Counted from the first letter of the stretch, positions 1 to 5,654 are shown. The stretch is 8,538 nt of DNA from Pyrodictiaceae archaeon (GCA_026986935.1 JALSNP010000071.1:1-8538), one strand, 5' to 3'. Translations and numbers: made by a program. Notes: generated from the sequence alone by a model not told the origin.

Positions 1-1
1 T

Positions 2-565
2 ATCGCTGTTCTCGGCGAGAAGCTCTACGATCTGCTTAAGAATAGTAGTAAGAGGCCGCGAAGACCAACAGATATTATCGGTATAAGCTACTATAGTTAC
101 GTATTCCCCTTACGCGATCTAAGAGAAGCAGCCTATGTACTAGCATACTATGCCGCAAAAGGCTATACTAAGCAACTAGCAGTTATGCCTATTGACGAGG
201 AGATAGTATCCGCATCGGCTCACTACATGTACGTAAAGGGCTTCGAGGCTATAACAAATATTGTAGAGGGCGTGGTTAAGGGAGAGATTAAGGCGAGACA
301 ATACAGCATCAACAGGATAAGGGTGAGAGAAACCAGTATCGAGCAGAGCTACATCCCCATCGTTAGTAAGGTGCTGAGACAGCTCGGCTACCTAGGCGAG
401 CAAGAAGTACTTGGCGCAGCATCGGCGCAGGGCACAATAGTATCGGTGGAGGAGCTGTTCTACGAGCTAGGACCAGGCCCCTTTAACGACATGTTGTCAG
501 AGAAATGCATAGAGTACATAGAGGGGAGCATATTTGCCCGAATCAACAAGGAGAAATGCAGATAG
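2..565 (+). CDS. C-terminal part of an upstream gene, possibly a DHH/RecJ-like protein (5' end outside window)
   Basis: The frame is open from base 2 to the TAG at 563-565, giving 187 residues. The ATG at 185 is internal, because coding-like sequence continues without a stop to the window edge. The visible part is mixed alpha/beta with no motif I can name. It has a Tyr-rich stretch near the left edge (SYYSYVFPL), then a helical stretch, then a beta-like segment (SINRIRVRE), ending in a Lys/Arg-rich tail. In many archaea the gene before pcc1 and rps3ae encodes a DHH-superfamily RecJ/Cdc45-like protein, so that is the likeliest identity. This rests on gene order alone: the DHH motifs would lie upstream of the window. 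The gene overlaps the next one by 32 bases, which suggests coupled translation in one operon. I am sure it is coding and unsure of the product. Confidence 0.75.
   Translation: MAVLGEKLYDLLKNSSKRPRRPTDIIGISYYSYVFPLRDLREAAYVLAYYAAKGYTKQLAVMPIDEEIVSASAHYMYVKGFEAITNIVEGVVKGEIKARQYSINRIRVRETSIEQSYIPIVSKVLRQLGYLGEQEVLGAASAQGTIVSVEELFYELGPGPFNDMLSEKCIEYIEGSIFARINKEKCR
521..526 (+). promoter_or_regulatory. Ribosome binding site deciding the pcc1 TTG start
   Basis: The purine run GAGGGG lies seven bases before the TTG at 534. In this frame stops occur at 510-512 and 519-521, and no ATG, GTG or TTG other than 534 precedes the conserved part of the protein. The TTG with this site is therefore the only sensible start. 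Confidence 0.5.
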
Positions 566-875
566 GGCGCAGAGAATCCTAGTAGAGATAGAGGTCGAGA
601 CAAATAGCACCGGAGAAGCCCTGGCAGTACTCAGAGCAATTAAACCAGATAATAGAACAGCTCCTCCATGGCTGCGCATAAGAGAGGAGCTGGACGGGCC
701 AAGGATAAGGATAAGCGTCGAAGCCCTAGCCAAAGACCCTCATAGACTGGGATCGGTTAAGAACACTGTGGACGAGATACTGGAGTTCCTCTACTCCTTG
801 TTAAAATCAATCGAAGAGACTGCTAAGACTTTAAAGCAGGCAACCCGAGAGCGAGGAATGGGGGTAGGACTGTAA
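534..875 (+). CDS. pcc1: KEOPS complex subunit Pcc1
   Basis: Pcc1 is the small dimerising subunit of KEOPS, which makes N6-threonylcarbamoyladenosine (t6A) at position 37 of ANN-decoding tRNAs together with Kae1, Bud32 and Cgi121. The 113-residue protein has the family pattern: a first beta strand (ILVEIEVET, 15-23), a helix, the signature KPDN at 37-40, paired strands (PWLRIREEL and PRIRISVEAL), and a C-terminal helix with the NTVDE region. The N-terminal dozen residues and the tail after about residue 95 are extra; typical archaeal Pcc1 is nearer 80-90 residues. The start is a TTG, forced by upstream stops. The gene overlaps the preceding frame by 32 bases, and its stop overlaps the rps3ae start as TAATG. 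Pcc1 beside rps3ae is a recurrent archaeal arrangement. Confidence 0.85.
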   Translation: MPESTRRNADRAQRILVEIEVETNSTGEALAVLRAIKPDNRTAPPWLRIREELDGPRIRISVEALAKDPHRLGSVKNTVDEILEFLYSLLKSIEETAKTLKQATRERGMGVGL

Positions 876-1525
876 TGAGTCGTCGCCGCTACGGTGGCGC
901 AAGAGATACTTGGCGCCTAAAGAAATGGTATGAAGTGATAGCCCCACCGGTTTTCGGGAACGTGGTACTCGGTACTACTCCTGCAGATGACCCGAGGAAA
1001 CTCATAGGCCGAGTCATGGAGACAACGCTCTACGATATAACTGGTGACTTCTCACTAGTACACGTGCACCTCTATTTCCAAGTAGTGGATGTCGACGAGG
1101 AGAACCTAAAGGCGTATACTCGGTTCAAAGGCCACGAGCTCGCACGCGACTATATGAAGAGCTTTATTCGTAGAAAGAGCAGCAAGGTCCAAGGAATATA
1201 CAATGTAACCACCAAGGACGGTTACGGTCTGAGGATAACGGGAGTAGTTCTCACAACCTATAGGTGTAAGACGAGCCAGAAGAAAGCAATAAGAAAGATA
1301 ATGGGTGAGATAATAACCAAGAAAACGAGGGAAATGACGCTAGATGAGCTTATCAAGGCAATGCTGTTCGGCCAACTAGCTAACGAGATATTCGAGGCTG
1401 CTAAGAAGATATACCCTATAAGGAAAGTCGAGATCTACAAGTCCAAGCTACTAACGATACCAGGGCCGGAGGGGAAGCCACAGCCAGCAGTAGTTGTGTC
1501 GCCGCTCATGTACGAGCGTCGCTAA
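875..1525 (+). CDS. rps3ae: 30S ribosomal protein S3Ae (eS1)
   Basis: S3Ae is the archaeal/eukaryotic small-subunit protein also called eS1 (S1e). It sits on the 30S platform near the mRNA exit region. The 216-residue product carries the expected N-terminal block (WRLKKWYEVIAPPVFG, about residues 13-28). Next comes the GRVMETTLYDITGDF segment, then the central RFKGHEL...RRKSSKVQG basic region, then the TTYRCKTSQKKAIRKIM and EIYKSKLL blocks. The length is normal for archaea and nothing is missing. The ATG shares its A with the pcc1 stop (TAATG), and GGGGGTAGG about ten bases upstream can act as ribosome binding site. A highly expressed ribosomal gene here implies strong transcription of the whole left cluster. 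Confidence 0.97.
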   Translation: MSRRRYGGARDTWRLKKWYEVIAPPVFGNVVLGTTPADDPRKLIGRVMETTLYDITGDFSLVHVHLYFQVVDVDEENLKAYTRFKGHELARDYMKSFIRRKSSKVQGIYNVTTKDGYGLRITGVVLTTYRCKTSQKKAIRKIMGEIITKKTREMTLDELIKAMLFGQLANEIFEAAKKIYPIRKVEIYKSKLLTIPGPEGKPQPAVVVSPLMYERR

Positions 1526-1545
1526 GCAGCCCAGCACCCCCGGGG

Positions 1546-1550
1546 TTTTT
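1546..1550 (+). terminator. Possible T-run terminator after rps3ae
   Basis: A TTTTT run 20 bases after the rps3ae stop follows a CCCCCGGGG block. Archaeal RNA polymerase stops at short T runs, so part of the operon transcript could end here. It also sits in the loop of a predicted 6-bp stem, so read-through into the foldable segment is equally possible. Confidence 0.35.
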
Positions 1551-1635
1551 AGCCACTGTCAGAGCCCCCGGTCCCAGCACTGGTATAGGCACCCCTACTT
1601 GCTCGCGGGTCACGAGCCCCGTATCCTCTCAGAGA

Positions 1636-1645
1636 CTATATGAGG
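1636..1645 (+). promoter_or_regulatory. Weak TATA-box candidate for the THUMP-SPOUT gene
   Basis: CTATATGAGG lies about 40 bases before the GTG at 1680, which would put transcription start near 1666-1668 with a leader of some 12 bases. It falls in the loop and 3' arm of the 1622-1648 hairpin, so it may be chance. Confidence 0.25.
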
Positions 1646-1679
1646 ATAAGCAATGCTTGGTCTTGCTGGGTGCTAATAG

Positions 1680-2801
1680 GTGGAGGAAGGGCCCTGCGAC
1701 TATATACTTGTAAAAACCGTGCTCGGAATGGAACGAGTAGCTGCAAGTTACATAAAGGAGCTTGACCCAGGGGCTGAGGTTACGCCGTCCCCTCAGGGGT
1801 TTCGGGGGCTTGTTCTAGTTAGGCCCTCTAGGGATAAAAACGAGTTAGCAAAAGATATTGAGAATAATGTTCCTGAAGCGGAGAAGGTACTAGTCATCGA
1901 TGGCTGTGCCCCCGCGCACCCGGCGAGGATAGCGGAGGTTGCAGCAGAGCTCGCAAAACGCTACATAAGCCCCAATGAGACGTTCGCGGTACGCACCACT
2001 CGTAGAGGCCGCCACGATTTCACGAGTATCGACGTGAACATCGTTGTCGGGGACGCTGTTCGGAGAGCGACAGGAGCCTCTGTTAATCTCCGATACCCTG
2101 ACAAGGTTGTAGCAGTCGAGATCATTGCCGATAGAGCGTTCATAGCGTTCTACCCCGGCTCGAAGGAATGGCGCAAGATGCGCCCAGGCAAGTACCCGCT
2201 CTATAAGCTGTTCCAAAAGATAGCAATAGTTCAGATGCCGTACCTAGGGCCCCTTGACGCGTGCTATAACATGGGTGTCCGCATAGGCAGGGAGGTACAA
2301 AATTTCGAGGTGGCAGAGCTCGTTATAGCGCCAATAGGTATCGTGGACGCTCTTCAGCTAAAAACATTTATTGATGGAGTGTTTGAGGGCATAGAGTCTA
2401 GGTACCAGGTTCAGAGAAAGAGCTATGGGAGAAAGGCGCGAAAAGTCCCAGTCTATGTCCAGGACCTATACCAGCTTGTAAGGGATAGGAGCAAAGAAGC
2501 CATCATAGTCTTTGAGCCCGAAGGCGAGCACGTGGCCAAGAAGGCCCACGAGATACTAGAGATTATAAAGAAGCATCATAGGATAAACATGCTCTTCGGA
2601 TCAAGAGAAGGGATCCCCGAAGGAGTTTATCGCTTCGCCGACCTAGTGCTCGATGTAGCGCCTGGAATAACTCTATCCACAGAGTATGCCGCCTCATCCG
2701 CCCTCATAGCTATTGCCAGCGTTATCCACGACTACTTAGCACGCGAGAGCGACGAGAAAGAGGCTGACGAGGAGAATAAAAAACAGCAGCCCCGAGACTA
2801 G
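1680..2801 (+). CDS. THUMP domain protein with C-terminal SPOUT-like methylase domain (COG1818-like)
   Basis: This is a likely tRNA/RNA-modifying enzyme of 373 residues. Residues about 70-160 form a THUMP RNA-binding domain, with the FAVRTTRRGRHDFTSIDV segment at 102-119 and the VVAVEII...AFIAFYPGS strand pair. Residues about 185-352 resemble a SPOUT (alpha/beta-knot, SAM-dependent) domain. They include IAPIGIVDALQL, a strand IIVFEPEGE and the knot-type end: GSREGIP at 307-313, then ITLSTEYAASSALIA at 330-344. Archaeal THUMP-SPOUT proteins are predicted RNA methylases; which base this one modifies cannot be read here. The tail after residue 354 is highly charged (Glu/Lys/Asp) and probably disordered. 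The GTG at 1680 follows two in-frame stops directly; the only alternative is ATG at 1728, which would cut into the first strand. It is downstream of rps3ae and convergent with the next gene. Confidence 0.85.
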   Translation: MEEGPCDYILVKTVLGMERVAASYIKELDPGAEVTPSPQGFRGLVLVRPSRDKNELAKDIENNVPEAEKVLVIDGCAPAHPARIAEVAAELAKRYISPNETFAVRTTRRGRHDFTSIDVNIVVGDAVRRATGASVNLRYPDKVVAVEIIADRAFIAFYPGSKEWRKMRPGKYPLYKLFQKIAIVQMPYLGPLDACYNMGVRIGREVQNFEVAELVIAPIGIVDALQLKTFIDGVFEGIESRYQVQRKSYGRKARKVPVYVQDLYQLVRDRSKEAIIVFEPEGEHVAKKAHEILEIIKKHHRINMLFGSREGIPEGVYRFADLVLDVAPGITLSTEYAASSALIAIASVIHDYLARESDEKEADEENKKQQPRD

Positions 2802-2829
2802 CCAGCGCTAAGCCAGTCAGCACGCCTTG

Positions 2830-2846
2830 ATCTAGGGCTCCTAGAT
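2830..2846. terminator. Hairpin between convergent genes
   Basis: ATCTAGG, loop GCT, CCTAGAT: a perfect 7-bp stem with a 3-base loop in the 39-base gap between the THUMP-SPOUT gene and the minus-strand gene. It spans the TAG stop of the minus-strand gene (2841-2843). No T run adjoins it on either strand, so a terminator or RNA-end stabiliser role is inferred only from position and symmetry. Confidence 0.35.
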
Positions 2847-3500
2847 GAAGTCAATCCCCCAGGATCTTAGAGCCTTTGCAACACTCTTTGCAAGTATGGG
2901 GTCCCTCCTACCCAGGTCTCGTATGAGTCTTCTTAGTCTTTGCCTAGGGTCTGGCTTCCTAGGCTGCCTCCTCCTTCTCGGGATAGCTGGCTGAGGGGGA
3001 TTAACGTACTCATCTATATCCTTATAGAGGGATTCGCGCGGCTCCTTCGCAGAAGCCGGCTCAATAGCCACCTGTGCTGCCTGAAGAATTTCTCTCACCT
3101 CTTCTCTAAGATCCTTATCCTTTACGCCCTCTAGCTCGCTAAGAACACTCCTTAGCGGCTCCTCCCCTCTCTCGTTAAGGAACCCGATGAGGAAGGCATT
3201 AGCCACTATAGCCGCCAATATGCTGGCAACGCGGCGCGCCTCCCCGAGACCAGAGTCTATAGGTTTCAGGGGAGAATAAAGAGCATCAGCTGAAGCTATC
3301 AGCTTCTCAGCACATTTCCGTGGATCAAGCTCCCCTACTAGGCAAGCATCCCTTATGGAGCTAAGCGCAGCAATAATAATGTTTGTCATCATGTTCCTCC
3401 AGGCCAAGGCAGGGCTCAGCCTCTCACAGCCTCCCCTACCCCATAGCATTGCAAGGGTTTTTAGCATTCGCCGCAAGCCTAGCCCTAATGCCCTAAGCAC
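2841..3500 (-). CDS. Unrecognised helical protein with a basic C-terminal domain
   Basis: The product is 219 residues (208 or 202 if started at the internal ATGs at 3467 or 3449) and I cannot assign it to a family. Residues about 28-146 are predicted almost wholly helical, with the moderately hydrophobic helices MMTNIIIAALSSI and ASILAAIVANAFLIGF. Neither is long or clean enough to call a membrane span. A proline-rich linker (NPPQPAIPRRRRQPRKPDPRQ, around 167-187) leads to a very basic C-terminal helical segment of some 30 residues ending in SWGIDFI. The linker and tail suggest nucleic-acid or ribosome contact. The GTG at 3500 has AGGGGC seven bases upstream. The gene stands alone: convergent with the THUMP gene and divergent from the phosphoesterase. 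Long coherent protein-like sequence makes it a real gene; its role is unknown. Confidence 0.7.
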   Translation of the reverse strand: MLRALGLGLRRMLKTLAMLWGRGGCERLSPALAWRNMMTNIIIAALSSIRDACLVGELDPRKCAEKLIASADALYSPLKPIDSGLGEARRVASILAAIVANAFLIGFLNERGEEPLRSVLSELEGVKDKDLREEVREILQAAQVAIEPASAKEPRESLYKDIDEYVNPPQPAIPRRRRQPRKPDPRQRLRRLIRDLGRRDPILAKSVAKALRSWGIDFI

Positions 3501-3516
3501 GCAGCCCCTAATAGAA

Positions 3517-3526
3517 TCAAAAATAC
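3517..3526 (-). promoter_or_regulatory. TATA-like element for the minus-strand 219-residue gene
   Basis: Read on the minus strand, GTATTTTTGA lies 17-26 bases before the GTG at 3500. At usual archaeal spacing, transcription would begin close to that codon. That fits a near-leaderless GTG start, or a leader of about 30 bases before the ATG at 3467. Confidence 0.3.
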
Positions 3527-3584
3527 TGCCTTCTCTGAATGTCCCGTGTTTTGCTCATTGCCCCCTGGGTTTGTGTATGTCGCT

Positions 3585-3596
3585 AAGATAAAAATA
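3585..3596 (+). promoter_or_regulatory. TATA-box candidate for the metallophosphoesterase
   Basis: The A/T-rich AAGATAAAAATA in a GC-richer setting lies about 45 bases before the ATG at 3636. Start of transcription would fall near 3616-3618, downstream of the longer possible GTG start at 3546. This supports the shorter protein. Confidence 0.4.
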
Positions 3597-3635
3597 GCCG
3601 AAAACCATAGCGATATAGGTAGTAGGGTCACGGGG

Positions 3636-4301
3636 ATGATGCGGCTACTAGTCCTATCGGATATCCATGGATCCTTGCGGCGCGTTAAATCTCTCCAGGA
3701 TATTAGTCGCGATATAACCATAGTCGCAGGCGACCTAGCGTCATGCGGGTCCCTGGACGAGGCGAGAAGGGTTCTCAAAGAGCTTGTGGATCAAGGCCCA
3801 CCAGTAGTATGGGTTCCAGGCAACTGTGACACTCCCAAGACCCTTGAACTGAGCATAGATAATGCCTTCCTCGTCCACGCCCAGGCAGTGGAGATGAAGG
3901 GCCTCGTCTTCACTGGTTTCGGAGGCTCCATCTATACACCATTTAACACGCCCTTCGAGTACAGCGACGAGGAGCTCGGGTCATCGCTTGCACAAGTATT
4001 AGAGAGCATAGGCGAGAAACAGATGAGTAGAACTGTGCTCGTCGTGCACAACCCGCCTTATCGTAGCGGATTAGACCTCGTGCGCGGCGGGGAATACGTG
4101 GGGAGCAAGAGACTAAGAGAACTAGTAGAGAGGTACCAGCCACGCCTACTCCTAACAGGGCACATACACGAATCCCCCGGGGTAACAAACCTGGGAAAAA
4201 CCCTCGCTGTGAACCCGGGGCCCCTGGAGAGAGGAAACTACGCCCTAGTACTAGTCGACCCGGATAGCGGCGTCTTTGTAGCCAGGCTAAGAAAACTATA
4301 A
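3636..4301 (+). CDS. Calcineurin-like metallophosphoesterase (COG2129-like)
   Basis: This is a predicted two-metal phosphoesterase of 221 residues in the Icc-related group; the substrate is not readable. All core motifs are present: D9-I-H11, G32-D33, G62-N63-C64-D65, H138 in VVHNPP, and G175-H176-I-H178. GNCD in place of the commoner GNHE is usual in this subfamily, so the enzyme should be active. Two adjacent ATGs (3636, 3639) precede MRLLVLSDIHG, which is where members of this family normally begin, with GGGG just upstream. An in-frame GTG at 3546 would add 30 residues unlike the family and would start upstream of the likely transcription start, so I reject it. It is a single gene, divergent from the 219-residue minus-strand gene. 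Confidence 0.93.
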   Translation: MMRLLVLSDIHGSLRRVKSLQDISRDITIVAGDLASCGSLDEARRVLKELVDQGPPVVWVPGNCDTPKTLELSIDNAFLVHAQAVEMKGLVFTGFGGSIYTPFNTPFEYSDEELGSSLAQVLESIGEKQMSRTVLVVHNPPYRSGLDLVRGGEYVGSKRLRELVERYQPRLLLTGHIHESPGVTNLGKTLAVNPGPLERGNYALVLVDPDSGVFVARLRKL

Positions 4302-4348
4302 GGAGACCGAAGAAGCCTCGGAAATCCCGGCCTTCTCCTCATACTTTT
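4301..4348 (+). terminator. Imperfect hairpin and T run after the phosphoesterase
   Basis: AGGAG and GAAG-CC (4301-4316) can pair with GGCCTTCTCCT (4329-4339), leaving a 5-base internal bulge. A TTTT run follows at 4345-4348. The position, directly behind the stop codon and before a new promoter, suits a transcript end. Confidence 0.3.
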
Positions 4349-4391
4349 CAGCGAAGAGCGCTCTCCTCACGGGCCAGGAACAGTGATTAGT

Positions 4392-4420
4392 GAGGGTAAC
4401 TAATATAGTGTCTAACCCTC
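4392..4420 (+). promoter_or_regulatory. TATA box bracketed by an inverted repeat (operator candidate)
   Basis: GAGGGT at 4392-4397 and its perfect complement ACCCTC at 4415-4420 flank a 17-base centre. The centre holds the TATA-like CTAATATAG (4400-4408), itself inside a smaller symmetric ACT-AATAT-AGT. The TATA box lies about 40 bases before the ATG at 4446, predicting a leader of roughly 15 bases with GGGAG as ribosome binding site. A dimeric regulator bound to the arms would cover the promoter. Confidence 0.4.
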
Positions 4421-4445
4421 TCCTCGCAGTTGCCGGGAGAGATTC

Positions 4446-4709
4446 ATGTCAACCGCTGGGCTCAAGGGAATAAACGCGGTAGGTCATAAGGGATGGGTCA
4501 CGGTAAGGTGCAGGATATGTGGTAGAAAGCTAGACCTGACACTAGACGTGGTCTATGTGTGCCCCTATTGTAGGGATAAGTACGACGCGTATTTCTGCGC
4601 AGCCGACGCTAAGCGCCTACACTACAAGTGCCCGTTCTGCGGCCGCCAGCTCGAGCCGATAACGCCGTGGCTTCGCGCACAGCAGCCAAGACCCACGAGG
4701 AGGCGCTAA
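4446..4709 (+). CDS. Small multi-zinc protein with CxxC pairs
   Basis: The product has 87 residues with three CxxC pairs, C22/C25, C39/C42 and C62/C65, plus C51 and H59. That gives eight possible ligands in pairs, enough for two zinc ions in a ribbon pair or a cross-brace (RING/treble-clef-like) fold. The stretch from FC to HYKCPFCG (50-66) resembles the C-terminal half of TFIIH p44/Ssl1-type zinc modules, but spacing differs from canonical RING and I claim only a zinc-binding fold. The N-terminus (1-20) and the Pro/Arg-rich tail (QQPRPTRRR) look flexible and basic, suggesting a nucleic-acid or protein adaptor. The ATG has GGGAG seven to eleven bases upstream and its own TATA box. The TAA shares three bases with the TAG of the convergent MNT gene. 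Family unknown. Confidence 0.75.
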   Translation: MSTAGLKGINAVGHKGWVTVRCRICGRKLDLTLDVVYVCPYCRDKYDAYFCAADAKRLHYKCPFCGRQLEPITPWLRAQQPRPTRRR

Positions 4710-5206
4710 CACCTACTTAACCAGTCCTGGTCTTCCACGCCTCCAGGTTTTTGGGCCAAAGCCTTCTCCAAGGCCTTTTCCACGTACCTTCTTAGATCGT
4801 TCAGAGTCCTCGGCTTAACGCCGCTAACCCGCTCCACTAGCTCGGATAACCCGTAATCATCAACTACGATGACGGCATACTTGAGAGCGTGTCTCCACCC
4901 GGTTCGGCGTAGCACCTCCCCAGCCTCCCGGGGAGTGAGGAGAACAGCCTCCATCCCCGGCTCCAGTAGGTAACTAACCAGCTCGTATCGATCAAGAGGC
5001 CTCACTCCCTCAAAGCGCTCAGAGACTATGACTAGGTCTATGTCGCTCCATAGGTTGAAATCACCCCGGGCATAACTACCATGAAGAATAATCGTAGCCC
5101 TGCCCAGCCTCCCCTGTAGCCTGGCAGCCGTTTTCTCGACGGAGTCTAAGACCCGTAGCCAGCTCCTAGCACGCTTAGCCACCAGTGCTGCATAAGGGCT
5201 TGACAC
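4706..5206 (-). CDS. MNT-type nucleotidyltransferase of a HEPN-MNT module
   Basis: This 166-residue minimal nucleotidyltransferase has the signature GS-x10-DxD: G43-S44, then D55-I-D57 in GSYARG...SDIDLVIV. A third carboxylate is expected on the following strand; here it is E86 (GMEAVLLTP) rather than the usual Asp. In characterised HEPN-MNT toxin-antitoxin pairs the MNT partner neutralises HEPN, in some cases by AMPylating it; that role here is inferred. A helix-rich tail (about 95-160) follows. The GTG at 5206 is preceded by GAGGTGGAGG (5210-5219), a near-perfect archaeal Shine-Dalgarno, so it is preferred over the GTG at 5182, which has none. The gene overlaps the HEPN gene by 32 bases in another frame and ends tail-to-tail with the zinc protein. 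Confidence 0.88.
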   Translation of the reverse strand: MSSPYAALVAKRARSWLRVLDSVEKTAARLQGRLGRATIILHGSYARGDFNLWSDIDLVIVSERFEGVRPLDRYELVSYLLEPGMEAVLLTPREAGEVLRRTGWRHALKYAVIVVDDYGLSELVERVSGVKPRTLNDLRRYVEKALEKALAQKPGGVEDQDWLSRC

Positions 5207-5630
5207 AATCCTCCACCTCAGAGACTATTCTCTCAGCGCACCCAATCGCCTCGTCAGCGTCTCGCCGAGTATAGCTCTCAAACGGTACAGCATCACCGCT
5301 CCACGCGTCAGGGTAGCGAGGAGGTATGTACATCTTGTTGAGAAGCACCACACACTCATACACAGCCTCCAAGACCTTACAAAGCTCCCTCGAGCGCCTC
5401 CAAAGCTTCAACAAGTCATGCCCAAAAGACTCTACACCAGCTCCTCTCAATAACCCCTTGAGCGCGAACTCAGCGGCCTGATGAGCCTTAAAACACGCCC
5501 ACGCATAGAACCCCGCCTCCGCATCGACCCGGGCCGAGCCAAGAGTATAACGAGCCTGCCTCAGCCACCTCAATGCCTCAGGACAGTCTATCAAAACAGT
5601 TTTCTCCCAGTAGTACTTTCTGCCCCGCAT
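5175..5630 (-). CDS. HEPN-domain protein (COG2250-like), partner of the MNT gene
   Basis: This all-helical HEPN protein of 151 residues is the usual partner of a minimal nucleotidyltransferase. From the ATG at 5630 it shows WLRQARYTLGSA (first helix), FKAHQAAEFALKGLL (about 47-61), GHDLLKL (70-76), PPRYPDAW (103-110), then Y120 and helix DADEAIGCAERIVSEV. This is the GH-DL plus RYPD pattern of the COG2250/PF05168 group. The RNase motif Rx4-6H of HEPN toxins is not evident, so nuclease activity is uncertain. Seven cysteines in 151 residues is high. A longer frame begins at TTG 5684. I prefer ATG 5630 because a TTTATG box lies about 26 bases upstream, as for a leaderless mRNA, and the extra 18 residues match no family feature. 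MNT follows, overlapping by 32 bases. Confidence 0.85.
   Translation of the reverse strand: MRGRKYYWEKTVLIDCPEALRWLRQARYTLGSARVDAEAGFYAWACFKAHQAAEFALKGLLRGAGVESFGHDLLKLWRRSRELCKVLEAVYECVVLLNKMYIPPRYPDAWSGDAVPFESYTRRDADEAIGCAERIVSEVEDCVKPLCSTGG
5210..5219 (-). promoter_or_regulatory. Strong ribosome binding site for the MNT gene inside the HEPN gene
   Basis: On the minus strand GAGGTGGAGG ends three bases before the GTG at 5206; its GAGGTG part is seven bases away and matches the complement of the archaeal 16S rRNA 3' end. It lies within HEPN codons, so the second gene is translated from its own site on a shared mRNA. Confidence 0.65.
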
Positions 5631-5654
5631 TAGTATAACTATAGCCTTAACTAA

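Larger units (their letters stand above)
1525..1674 (+). other. GC-rich, strongly foldable intergenic segment (candidate structured RNA)
   Basis: This gap of about 150 bases between rps3ae and the THUMP gene is unusually GC-rich for an archaeal spacer, near 70% over 1561-1620. Bases 1525-1528 plus 1530-1536 (AGCA, CCCAGCA) pair with 1664-1674 (TGCTGGGTGCT), an 11-bp closing stem with one bulged G. Inside it are further stems: 1540-1545 with 1566-1571 (6 bp), or instead 1568-1572 with 1579-1583 (5 bp, one GU). Others are 1586-1589 with 1594-1597 (4 bp), 1601-1605 with 1613-1617 (5 bp) and 1622-1628 with 1642-1648 (7 bp). The left arm begins inside the rps3ae stop codon and the right arm ends six bases before the next start. 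I recognise no tRNA, C/D box, SRP or RNase P motif. It may be a leader, a 3' UTR element or a new ncRNA. Confidence 0.35.

Noticed and set aside
497..733. Minus-strand open frame opposite the first gene and pcc1
   Set aside because: It is a shadow of two well-supported plus-strand genes and has no family features.
1526..1679. tRNA, C/D box sRNA, SRP or RNase P RNA in the spacer
   Set aside because: The outer stem looks acceptor-like, but there is no T-arm consensus on either strand, no RTGATGA/CTGA boxes, and none of the conserved blocks of the other RNAs.
1890..2216. Minus-strand open frames opposite the THUMP domain
   Set aside because: They are shadows of a conserved domain on the plus strand.
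3546..3635. GTG start giving a 30-residue longer phosphoesterase
   Set aside because: The extra residues do not resemble the family, which starts at MRLLVLSDIHG, and the likely TATA box lies downstream of this GTG.
3659..3674. Chained palindromes GGATATCC, CCATGG, GGATCC
   Set aside because: They encode the conserved SDIHGS motif of the phosphoesterase, so codon choice explains them.
3943..4188. Minus-strand open frame opposite the phosphoesterase
   Set aside because: It lies wholly inside a gene with intact catalytic motifs.
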